A DNA stretch of 20,241 nucleotides from Lachnospiraceae bacterium UBA1760 (GTDB taxonomy: Bacteria; Bacillota; Clostridia; Lachnospirales; Lachnospiraceae). Shown here piece after piece: positions 15,148 through 20,241 of this stretch (position 1 is the stretch's first letter; each line of letters starts with the position of its first letter). A program made the translations under genes and the position numbers. The notes beneath the pieces are model-generated. The model did no database searches and was not told the origin of the DNA. It was given only the letters and a program-made list of their open reading frames with translations. The stretch covers positions 14,544-34,784 of the forward strand of contig DCHE01000062.1 of assembly GCA_002314775.1 (NCBI GenBank), written 5' to 3'.

Positions 15148-15241
15148 GTTCCTCCTATAATATGTAGCGCCCCCTCATGTCCATTCGGCGGCAGGTCGGA
15201 GGAACATTCAGAATCATGACTGGCGTCATGATGGTTCCTCC
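15148..15241 (-). promoter_or_regulatory. Response-regulator leader with two SD copies and one anti-SD
   Basis: In the minus-strand RNA GGAGGAAC occurs twice: at 15234-15241, before the small upstream frame, and at 15148-15155, before the response regulator. Between them GTTCCTCC (15198-15205) is a perfect complement of both. The first copy and the anti-SD enclose another perfect stem, ATCATGAC/GTCATGAT with loop GCCA (15213-15232). The two pairings exclude each other, so the regulator's SD could be open or masked. I see the complementarity; the switching is inference. Confidence 0.6.
15155..15229 (-). CDS. Possible 24-residue leader peptide upstream of the response regulator
   Basis: On the minus strand AGGAGG (15237-15242) is followed after 7 bases by ATG, opening a 24-codon frame (MTPVMILNVPPT... 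RGRYIL) whose TAG stop overlaps the SD of the response regulator. No known family is recognised. It is Met- and Arg-rich. The frame covers the anti-SD segment, so a ribosome translating it would disrupt the masking of the next SD, the usual logic of translational coupling. It may also simply be part of a dispersed hairpin repeat. The SD spacing is better than that of the regulator itself. Confidence 0.45.
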   Translation of the reverse strand: MTPVMILNVPPTCRRMDMRGRYIL

Positions 15242-15242
15242 T

Positions 15243-15298
15243 AAAAAACGAACATTTAATCTGGCCTTTTATTCGTAAAGCATATTAAATGTTCGTTT
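15243..15298 (-). terminator. Strong terminator after the DUF4342 gene, abutting the next SD
   Basis: On the minus strand AAACGAACATTTAAT (15284-15298) and its perfect 15-base complement (15246-15260) enclose a 23-base loop, followed by TTTTTT. The T-run ends at 15243 and the AGGAGG of the leader peptide begins at 15242, so no promoter fits between. It lies 24 bases after the stop of the DUF4342 gene. Confidence 0.88.
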
Positions 15299-15322
15299 AA
15301 GTAAGTAATATGTTAAATTTTA

Positions 15323-15907
15323 CTACTTGATGTCCGAGTCATCATTAGAGCTCTTCTCATGCTGGTTCTTTACATTAGTCTTAATATCCCCAGCAAGGTT
15401 TGAAGCCTTGTTGCAAACATCATTTAAATCAATTGATGTCTTCTCGATTCCTCTAAATGAATAGCGACAGTCAAGAAAAAGACCAACAATAAGAAGTGGA
15501 AGTGTAATCCAGAATGCCAATGCAAGTGCAAGCACAAGCACAATTACTGGCACTGACATGATTCTTTCACCCTTCTTATCGATATCAAAAAATGTATCGC
15601 AGCCTTTTTTAATTATTCTCTTTACGCCATCCCAGAAGCTCTGACTCTGACCTTCCTTATTACGCTTTACTGTATAATCATCATAAATTGTCACATACTG
15701 AGACTTGTTTCCTTCATCCGTATTATAATATGAAGTGAAACCATTTTCAATCTTTCCAAGCTTCTCAAGGTAAATAAGTGACTCGAGTATATCCCAGTCA
15801 CAGGCCTTAAGGGCACTGTTTGCTGACTCGTAATTTACTCCGCTCTTTGTCATTACCTTTTCTACTCTATCAAGCTTTTCTGCCTCCGTTAAAATCTTCT
15901 CATCCAT
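15323..15907 (-). CDS. UBA-like / DUF4342 membrane protein
   Basis: The 194-residue protein starts at the ATG at 15907, chosen for GGGAGG 8 bases upstream (an ATG at 15928 precedes that SD). Residues about 12-50 form a UBA-like helical bundle (VEKVMTKSGVNYESANSALK, CDWDILESLIYLE), as in the NAC/EF-Ts-type domain. A central region then leads to a hydrophobic stretch (about 118-146, VPVIVLVLALALAFWITLPLL) long enough for one or two passes, followed by a polar C-terminus. This layout matches DUF4342 proteins, whose role is unknown to me. It stands alone between two terminators, with no clear promoter boxes. Confidence 0.8.
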   Translation of the reverse strand: MDEKILTEAEKLDRVEKVMTKSGVNYESANSALKACDWDILESLIYLEKLGKIENGFTSYYNTDEGNKSQYVTIYDDYTVKRNKEGQSQSFWDGVKRIIKKGCDTFFDIDKKGERIMSVPVIVLVLALALAFWITLPLLIVGLFLDCRYSFRGIEKTSIDLNDVCNKASNLAGDIKTNVKNQHEKSSNDDSDIK

Positions 15908-16101
15908 AATCTTTTCCTCCCGAACCATCTATTGGTTTTATGTGTTATTGATACTATTGTCATTCATCACTCATCTGATGATGTACCTAATATACAACCA
16001 CAAAATTAAACTAAAATAGATGGTAGATTAAAATTAGATTAATTTATTAATTAATTTTCTCGTCCTATCTGTATACACTTCACACTGCTTACGATAACTG
16101 C

Positions 16102-16167
16102 CACTGCAATTATCCCAGGCAGTGAAAATGAAAAAGCTCCTTAGCAAGTAGTTTACCATGGAGCTTT
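16102..16167 (-). terminator. Terminator of the small Cys-rich membrane protein gene; otherwise empty spacer 15908-16218
   Basis: On the minus strand AAAGCTCC (16160-16167) pairs with GGAGCTTT (16133-16140) and runs into TTTTTC. A second six-pair stem CACTGC/GCAGTG (16102-16107 with 16119-16124) follows. Both lie downstream of the gene ending at 16219. The rest of the 310-base spacer is AT-rich; a TATATT at about 15991 could be a -10 box for the DUF4342 gene, but no -35 is convincing. Confidence 0.75.
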
Positions 16168-16218
16168 CTCATCCTATCACATCAATTTATGCAATAATAA
16201 GAATATCGTGATGATTTG

Positions 16219-16500
16219 TTACTCAGCCTCAGTACAAGGAGCATTTTCCTCTAAGACCTTTTCAATAACCTCCTTCACTTCCTCCTCATCGCACTTGCAT
16301 TTGCACTTCTTCTCCTTTTTAGGTATTGCACCAGCCTCGCCGATATTATTGTTGCCGTTGTAGCAGCCTACAACCTTTGAATGCTTTGGTGAGAAAATAA
16401 TACCTACAATTATTCCAAGTAAGAATAAGATAATTCCTGCCATTGTAAACTCTCTTTTTGAGAAGTCGCATCCGTCGTAATACTCTTTAACCTTTTTCAT
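16219..16500 (-). CDS. Small single-pass membrane protein with a Lys/Cys cluster (unrecognised)
   Basis: This 93-residue protein starts at the ATG at 16500; AAGGA lies 12 bases before it, a little far, while an ATG at 16512 would touch the SD. One membrane helix is clear (about 20-37, MAGIILFLLGIIVGIIFS), followed by PKHSKVVGCYNG, a basic stretch with alternating cysteines (KKCKCKCDEEE) and an acidic helix (VKEVIEKVLEENAPC). The C-x-C-x-C run could bind metal or be oxidised, but no family is recognised and no function should be read from it. It is a single-gene unit with its own terminator. Confidence 0.75.
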   Translation of the reverse strand: MKKVKEYYDGCDFSKREFTMAGIILFLLGIIVGIIFSPKHSKVVGCYNGNNNIGEAGAIPKKEKKCKCKCDEEEVKEVIEKVLEENAPCTEAE

Positions 16501-16512
16501 TTTGATTACCAT

Positions 16513-16760
16513 TCCTTTCTTTTCATAAGTTCCCTAAGCAATTTTAATATGATGCCTCAAACTAATCTAATTTAGGCTTCATTTATTCTTTTGAATTCTG
16601 TTATTTACTTGATATCTGGCATTTTTAGAACTTCTTTTATGAAATAGCCATACTTTATAACCCGGGTTCACAATGCAAATATACATCCCTTGCAGGTTTT
16701 ACGTCTATATTTTGACTATAAAATGCTGAATATATATGATGAGTTGCATAAAGCACAAAA
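16513..16760. other. AT-rich spacer without a gene
   Basis: I see no reading frame with an SD here. It holds a weak hairpin (GCCTCAAA with ATTTAGGC, about 16554-16577), a ten-base palindrome aacccgggtt (16660-16669), and near its right end a degenerate stretch (about 16728-16756) that resembles the junction of the two repeats at 16761-16833. The promoter of the small membrane protein should lie here, but no clear boxes were found. Confidence 0.5.
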
Positions 16761-16833
16761 ATTATGCGTCGCTCAGAGCCTCTCAAAATCCCGAATATAT
16801 ATTATGTATCGCTTAAAGCTTCTCGAAATCCTG
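16761..16833. repeat. Imperfect 33-base direct repeat at the 3' end of the flavin reductase gene
   Basis: Positions 16801-16833 (the last codons and stop of the flavin reductase-rubredoxin gene plus 12 bases) are repeated at 16761-16793 with seven differences, all transitions. Read on the minus strand in the gene's frame the extra copy still spells R-D-F-E-R-L-stop, against Q-D-F-E-K-L-stop in the gene. The period is 40 bases. Confidence 0.7.
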
Positions 16834-17433
16834 AGCTCCATGCTTGCAGATTGGGCATACAAAATCCTCTGGAAGCGGATCACCCTCGTAGATATATCCA
16901 CAAACCTTACATACATAACCAGTCTTCTTGTCTGCTGGTTTTGCTGGCGCTGGCTTAATATTCTTCTGATAATAGTCGTAGGTTACTGACTCTGCATCAG
17001 ATAACACCTCTGCATCTCTCACATATGCAATGAACATATAGTGGCTTCCAAGGTCAATTGTGTATCTTATCTCAGCGGAAATGTATGCATTTGTTCCCTC
17101 GGTAACATACATAAGACCGTTCCTTGACCTTTTTGCATTCTCATAGCCCTCGAATTTATCCACATCTCTTCCTGACTGGAAGCCAAATCTCTTAAATAAT
17201 GAAAAATCAACATCCTTTGAGATACAGGAAATGTTGAATATCTGATTTGGACACTTTAAGAGTAAATCGCAAGTATGGTTTGCCTTATTTACCGTGATTG
17301 AAATCATATTAGGATTAGTAGTTACCTGAATTGCTGTGTTGATGATACAACCATTATCCTTCTTATTTACATAGTCTCTTGCAGTAAGGACATAAAGTCC
17401 ATAGCCGAATTTATACATTGCTTTTTTGTCCAT
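16813..17433 (-). CDS. Flavin reductase-rubredoxin fusion (high-molecular-weight rubredoxin type)
   Basis: The 206-residue protein starts at the ATG at 17433, with GGAGG 8 bases upstream. Residues 1 to about 155 are an FMN-binding flavin reductase domain (MYKFGYGLYVLTAR, CIINTAIQVTTNPNMISITVNK, NISCISKDVDF). A Pro/Ala/Lys linker (160-170) leads to a short rubredoxin domain (172-206) whose four iron ligands are C175-x2-C178 and C193-x2-C196 (VCKVCGYIYEG, FVCPICK). In anaerobes such proteins pass electrons from NAD(P)H to flavodiiron proteins that remove oxygen or nitric oxide, or to rubrerythrin. No such partner lies in this window. It is a single-gene unit. Confidence 0.92.
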   Translation of the reverse strand: MDKKAMYKFGYGLYVLTARDYVNKKDNGCIINTAIQVTTNPNMISITVNKANHTCDLLLKCPNQIFNISCISKDVDFSLFKRFGFQSGRDVDKFEGYENAKRSRNGLMYVTEGTNAYISAEIRYTIDLGSHYMFIAYVRDAEVLSDAESVTYDYYQKNIKPAPAKPADKKTGYVCKVCGYIYEGDPLPEDFVCPICKHGAQDFEKL

Positions 17434-17551
17434 TTTTCGTTCCTCCATATTAAAATTATTATACTATCAATTTTTGTCTTCATATATGATTTCAAAAATC
17501 TCCACTGTATCGTACACTTTATATCTTTTTTATCCTGTTTTTTCTATCCCT

Positions 17552-17580
17552 ATTATACTCTTTTAGTTTTATCGATACAA
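17552..17580 (-). promoter_or_regulatory. Possible flavin reductase-rubredoxin promoter
   Basis: On the minus strand TTGTAT (17575-17580), 17 bases and TATAAT (17552-17557) would give a leader of about 110 bases. A second TATAAT nearer the gene (about 17457-17462) has no good -35 box. Which is used cannot be decided from sequence. Confidence 0.45.
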
Positions 17581-17610
17581 TGTAAATCATAGAAAAACGC
17601 CACAAGCATT

Positions 17611-17706
17611 TTAGATATTCTCGAATCCATAGCATATTTCATCTAAGAGCCTTCCATTCTTATCATATACTCTGAACAATGTCCAATATAAACCATATTC
17701 TGGCTT
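17611..17706 (-). pseudogene. Possible remnant of a protein-coding gene
   Basis: The minus strand has a 31-codon open stretch, KPEYGLYWTLF then RVYDKNGRLLDEICYGFENI and TAA, with protein-like composition (amphipathic, aromatic-rich) in an otherwise non-coding spacer. The frame continues upstream past a TGA (17707-17709) as EIANYSFWTV and then degrades. There is no start codon with SD. It may be the decayed C-terminus of a lost gene; chance is not excluded. The rest of the 530-base spacer (17434-17964) is AT-rich and carries the two divergent promoters. Confidence 0.25.
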
Positions 17707-17834
17707 TCATACTGTCCAAAAGCTATAATTTGCAATCTCACTTACTAACGTTCAAATTAATCACTATTAAAATGTCAATTATTTGTGATTATTCATATTA
17801 TCATATTGTTTATTTTATTTTTTAATGATAATAT

Positions 17835-17864
17835 TTGACTATAATTTAACAGTGACTAGATTAT
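17835..17864 (+). promoter_or_regulatory. Possible promoter of the BI-1-family gene
   Basis: TTGACT (17835-17840), 18 bases and GATTAT (17859-17864) could be the boxes; a perfect TATAAT at 17840-17845 is an alternative but lacks a -35. The leader then holds a stem AGCTTC/GAAGCT (17867-17872, 17877-17882) and a T-rich stretch with repeated tttgcatttta before the AAGGAGG at 17951. Confidence 0.4.
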
Positions 17865-17964
17865 ACAGCTTCGTCCGAAGCTTTAATTTGCATTTTATTT
17901 GCATTTTATTATGTATTCTATTCACATTCATATTTACATTTCATATTCATAAGGAGGTTTTAAT

Positions 17965-18867
17965 ATGGGATATGATAATAACGGTTACAACCAGAATGGT
18001 TATAACCAAAATAACCAGTATCAGGGTGGAAATAATCCATATGGACAAAATCCATACGGTCAGAATGCTTATGATCAGTATCAGCAGGCTCAGCAGACTA
18101 ACCAGTACATGTTCAACCAGGGCAATCAGTTCAACATGAACGGTCAGAACAATCAGGGCTACAATTTAAATGGCCAGTACACAAACAATCGCAATGATTC
18201 AGCTCCGGTTTCAATTTCAATGGATTCGGTCCTTGTAAGAGCCTTCGGCTTTATGTTTATTGCACTTTTACTTTCAGCTATCACAGCCTTTGCTGTTGCT
18301 AGTGACATCAATCTTTGCATCTCACTTGTTACAGGCGGTACCTTCTGGATTCTTGTAATCGCAGAATTCGCTCTTGTTTTTGGTACTCAGTTTGCAATCA
18401 GAAAGAACAATGTTGTATTATCTGCAATACTATTTACAGGTTATTCAATAATAAATGGTGCAACACTTTCAGTTATTCTTCTTGTTTACACCATCAGTTC
18501 AATCGTTAGTGTATTCTTCGTTTGCTGTGCTATGTTCGGTGCTATGGCAATTTTTGGAGCAGTTACAAAGAAGGATTTAAGTAAGATGGGATCAGTCCTC
18601 ATTATGGGATTATTCGGTATCATTCTTATGACACTTGTTAACATCTTCCTCAATTCTAGCGGACTTGATATGGCAATCAGCTACATCGGAGTTCTCATCT
18701 TCGTTGGACTTACAGCTTACGATACTCAGAAGATTAAGAAGCTTGCAGCAAGCCACTCAGGCTACAGCGATAACACAATCGCTCTTTGGGGTGCAATGGA
18801 GCTCTATCTTGACTTCATCAACCTTTTCTTAAAGCTTCTCAGAATCCTTGGAAAGGCTAGAAACTAA
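17965..18867 (+). CDS. BI-1/YccA-family membrane protein with Asn/Gln-rich N-terminal region
   Basis: Residues about 88-300 match the Bax inhibitor-1 (BI-1/YetJ/YbhL) family: seven hydrophobic helices, the conserved ISYIGVLIFVGLTAYDTQKIK with D253, and the end AMELYLDFINLFLKLLRIL with D283. These two acids correspond to the pair that acts as a pH-dependent calcium-leak gate in the Bacillus member YetJ. Residues 1-78 are a low-complexity, prion-like stretch in which roughly half the residues are Asn or Gln, with many Gly and Tyr (NPYGQNPYGQNAYDQYQQ). The start ATG follows a perfect AAGGAGG. It is the only plus-strand gene and is monocistronic, ending in a strong terminator. Confidence 0.9.
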   Translation: MGYDNNGYNQNGYNQNNQYQGGNNPYGQNPYGQNAYDQYQQAQQTNQYMFNQGNQFNMNGQNNQGYNLNGQYTNNRNDSAPVSISMDSVLVRAFGFMFIALLLSAITAFAVASDINLCISLVTGGTFWILVIAEFALVFGTQFAIRKNNVVLSAILFTGYSIINGATLSVILLVYTISSIVSVFFVCCAMFGAMAIFGAVTKKDLSKMGSVLIMGLFGIILMTLVNIFLNSSGLDMAISYIGVLIFVGLTAYDTQKIKKLAASHSGYSDNTIALWGAMELYLDFINLFLKLLRILGKARN

Positions 18868-18909
18868 TCAATCGAACAGGCTGAATTTTTCGTCTAGTCG
18901 ATTTCATAC

Positions 18910-18941
18910 AAAAAAGCAGGTGCGTTTGCACCTGCTTTTTT
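18910..18941 (+). terminator. Rho-independent terminator of the BI-1-family gene
   Basis: A perfect 14-pair stem (18910-18923 with 18928-18941; core GCAGGTGC/GCACCTGC) has a GTTT loop and a T-run of six. It lies 43 bases after the stop at 18867. The A-run on the other side means it could also serve transcripts from the right. Confidence 0.93.
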
Positions 18942-19010
18942 ATGTTCAGCCATGACGTATAATCCTGCTGTTCCATGAATTCATGTTGTGCTGCGTCTTT
19001 AGTTAGTGTG

Positions 19011-19273
19011 CCTGCCAGAGTGCACAAGTCTCTCTCTCACTAGCAGAAATTTTCATGGGAATCTAACGCCCCTCTCTGCGTTCATTTTTTGATGCGTCGC
19101 CTCCGCGAACTCGGAAAAAAGAAGGAGTCAAATTATTCTAGACAATTAGATATTTCGCCTCCTTCTTTTTTCCTCAAACACACTGCGCGACGCATCATGA
19201 ACGCTACGAGGGGCGAAGATTGCCAATGAAAATTTCCGATACCGTTCGTGAGAGGCTTGTTCACTCAGTCAGG
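19011..19273. repeat. Long imperfect palindrome 1 (about 263 bases)
   Basis: The left arm (19011-19127) and right arm (19159-19273) are inverted copies with small gaps. Matching blocks include CCTGCC.GAGTGCACAAG with its partner ending at 19273, AAATTTTCAT, CGCCCCTC, GCGTTCA, GATGCGTCGC, and at the apex GGAAAAAAGAAGGAG with its partner starting at 19159. The loop is 31 AT-rich bases (19128-19158). No open frame with an SD is present. It resembles a MITE-like or structured-RNA repeat. Confidence 0.8.
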
Positions 19274-19296
19274 GTCAGGTTTACGAAGGATACTAC

Positions 19297-19450
19297 GGCG
19301 CTGTAAAACGCCTTGTAGTTTATGAATCTTCAAATAAAATGATACCCCCATGCAAAACGGCTTCGAAAGCTTCGCTTTCTGCAGATTGTTTTGCATTGGG
19401 GGATCATTTATATTTGCAGAATATTCTGTTATTAAGCGTTTTACAGCACC
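19297..19450. repeat. Imperfect palindrome 2 (about 154 bases)
   Basis: Left arm 19297-19358 and right arm 19388-19450 are inverted copies: GGCGCTGTAAAACGC pairs with the GCGTTTTACAGCACC block, then a diverged middle, then ATGATACCCCCATGCAAAAC with its partner. The apex holds a small perfect stem GAAAGC-TTC-GCTTTC (19365-19379). It lies 23 bases from palindrome 1. No coding content is seen. Confidence 0.8.
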
Positions 19451-19461
19451 TTGTTTTCGAC

Positions 19462-19508
19462 GACTCACACACAATGCGCGACGCATTATGATTGCTCCGA
19501 AAAGCGGA
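19462..19508. repeat. Partial direct copy of the palindrome 1 right arm, plus small stem
   Basis: The stretch with CACACAATGCGCGACGCAT (about 19468-19486) closely matches CACACTGCGCGACGCAT in the right arm of palindrome 1 (about 19179-19195). The similarity continues for about a dozen bases downstream. It is followed by a stem CTCCG-AAAAG-CGGAG (about 19495-19509), which may help end transcripts of the DUF3783 gene. Confidence 0.6.
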
Positions 19509-19516
19509 GTTACGTA

Positions 19517-19903
19517 TTAATTGGGATTTTTTGCAAGGGCTTCATGTTCAGCTTTTATTTCTGTGAATACCTCTGGGACTGTCCAGTTTTTTGTGGTATC
19601 GGTCATGACTGCCTTGTATGGAAATGGCTTCTTAGCACTCTTTAGAATGTCTATTGCCACGCTAAGTATCTGACCCTCTAATCCAGCAAAAATTATCATC
19701 GAGTCTGCAAGTTCTTCACCCTTGTATGGCTCAGGTCTTTTCTTTGGATCCATCTTTACTGCTCCGGATAATTCACCCAGTGTCATATTGTAGCTTAATT
19801 TCTCCACATATTTTACGTTAATCTTTAGGGATGTGTAGATATTTCGTAGATTATTTCTTACACTTTTATCTTCTATGTTAAATAGTAGGATTGTTGGTTT
19901 CAT
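19517..19903 (-). CDS. DUF3783 family protein
   Basis: The 128-residue soluble protein starts MKPTILLFNIEDKSVR, followed by a region around YNMTLGELSGAV, then LADSMIIFAGLEGQILSVAIDILKSA and the end FPYKAVMTDTTKNWTVPEVFTEIKAEH. This matches DUF3783 proteins as I recall them, which are common in clostridia and have no known role. The ATG at 19903 follows GAGGTG. It lies 45 bases after the small gene at 19949-20119 with no terminator between, so the two are probably one transcript. Confidence 0.8.
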   Translation of the reverse strand: MKPTILLFNIEDKSVRNNLRNIYTSLKINVKYVEKLSYNMTLGELSGAVKMDPKKRPEPYKGEELADSMIIFAGLEGQILSVAIDILKSAKKPFPYKAVMTDTTKNWTVPEVFTEIKAEHEALAKNPN

Positions 19904-19948
19904 AGTTTGTCACCTCTTTTATAATATGTAGGTCGAATGAACTTTAAG

Positions 19949-20119
19949 TTATTCCGCAATCGTGTAGGTGAGCATCTCATAATCTACTCTGGTTCCCTCG
20001 TTTATTTCAGCAGGAAGAAGTGCTCTTGCCACACATTTTTCGTCATCTGATTCTTTAGTTACAAGATAGGCGTAGTCACCATCAATTCTCTTTACTGTGT
20101 ATTCTATCTTTTCAAACAT
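19949..20119 (-). CDS. Small DUF3006-like protein (56 residues)
   Basis: The minus strand has ATG at 20119 with AAAGGAG six bases upstream, a 56-codon frame and TAA at 19949. The protein opens MFEKIEYTVKRIDGDYAYLV and continues ARALLPAEINEGTRVDYEML. The order 'RI(D/E)GD.A.L', acidic middle, 'LLP..I.EG' is that of the small DUF3006-type proteins; some relatives in gut clostridia carry the doubtful label chorismate-pyruvate lyase. It is probably co-transcribed with the DUF3783 gene. Its promoter would lie in the direct repeats upstream. Confidence 0.75.
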   Translation of the reverse strand: MFEKIEYTVKRIDGDYAYLVTKESDDEKCVARALLPAEINEGTRVDYEMLTYTIAE

Positions 20120-20143
20120 TTCTTGCTCCTTTCCATTACAATA

Positions 20144-20241
20144 CAGCGATTCGACCTAATTTCCGGTTTCTCGCTGTCAACACCCCGCTTGCTTCTCTCA
20201 GCCTTCAGCGATTCGGCTTAATTTCCGGTTTCTCGCTGTCA
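20144..20241. repeat. Two 36-base direct repeats, 26-base spacer, at the window edge
   Basis: Positions 20144-20179 and 20206-20241 are identical except for two transitions. Each begins CAGCGATTCG and ends TCTCGCTGTCA, so CAGCGA and TCGCTG form a terminal stem around a 21-base loop containing TAATTTCCGG. The spacer (20180-20205) is C/T-rich. The second copy ends exactly at the window edge, so more copies may follow. No cas gene is in the window. Confidence 0.75.

Noticed and set aside
15156..15167. 12-base word tataatatgtag shared with 19920-19931
   Set aside because: Both lie upstream of an SD, but a shared 12-base AT-rich word is expected by chance in 20 kb on two strands.
16655..16680. 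tRNA-like GGGTTCA at a CCCGGGTTCAC stretch
   Set aside because: No acceptor stem, anticodon arm or CCA end can be built around it; it is only a short palindrome.
19265..19486. 73-residue minus-strand frame across palindrome 2
   Set aside because: It crosses both arms of an inverted repeat, has no SD and no protein-like pattern; it is a by-product of the palindrome.
20144..20241. CRISPR array
   Set aside because: Only two repeats are visible, they differ at two positions, each is bounded by a terminal stem, and no cas gene is in the window. Kept as direct repeats only.

Overview
The window looks like ordinary chromosome from a low-GC anaerobic Firmicute, most likely a member of the Lachnospiraceae (relatives of Butyrivibrio, Lachnospira or Roseburia). 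The evidence is AT-rich spacers, strong AGGAGG-type ribosome binding sites, a flavin-reductase/rubredoxin fusion typical of strict anaerobes, and small DUF4342 and DUF3783 proteins common in clostridia. No phage, transposase, cas, tRNA or rRNA gene was seen. The taxonomic call is inference from protein style, not a database result.

Layout. Positions 1-5013 (minus strand) hold an F-type ATP synthase operon in the order atpB-atpE-atpF-atpH/atpA-atpG-atpD; atpD runs off the left edge, and no atpI lies upstream. Its striking feature is that the delta and alpha subunits are one continuous 675-residue protein. Upstream of atpB is a good promoter followed by a terminator-shaped hairpin that any transcript must cross before reaching atpB. 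Positions 5186-10477 (minus) hold ftsH, a SulP/STAS anion transporter with an unusual charged tail, and mnmA, which starts one base after the transporter's stop. Positions 10682-13038 (minus) hold proC and an AI-2E-family membrane protein. Positions 13163-15146 (minus) hold an OmpR-type response regulator and its histidine kinase. They are preceded by a compact leader that encodes a 24-residue peptide with its own perfect ribosome binding site and has an anti-Shine-Dalgarno segment able to pair with either of two identical SD copies.

Positions 15323-17433 (minus) hold a UBA-like/DUF4342 membrane protein, a small cysteine-rich single-pass membrane protein and the flavin reductase-rubredoxin. 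A BI-1/YccA-family membrane protein with an Asn/Gln-rich N-terminal region is the only plus-strand gene (17965-18867). It converges on a 650-base gene-free stretch (18868-19516) that contains a perfect terminator and two long imperfect palindromes of about 263 and 154 bases. The right end has a DUF3783 gene, a 56-residue DUF3006-like gene, and two 36-base direct repeats at the window edge.

The genes are mainly core energy, membrane-quality and signalling functions. The most unusual content is the delta-alpha fusion, the two leaders in which a terminator abuts the next ribosome binding site, and the palindrome/repeat cluster at the right end. Promoter and RNA-structure calls were made by eye, without folding or search tools.
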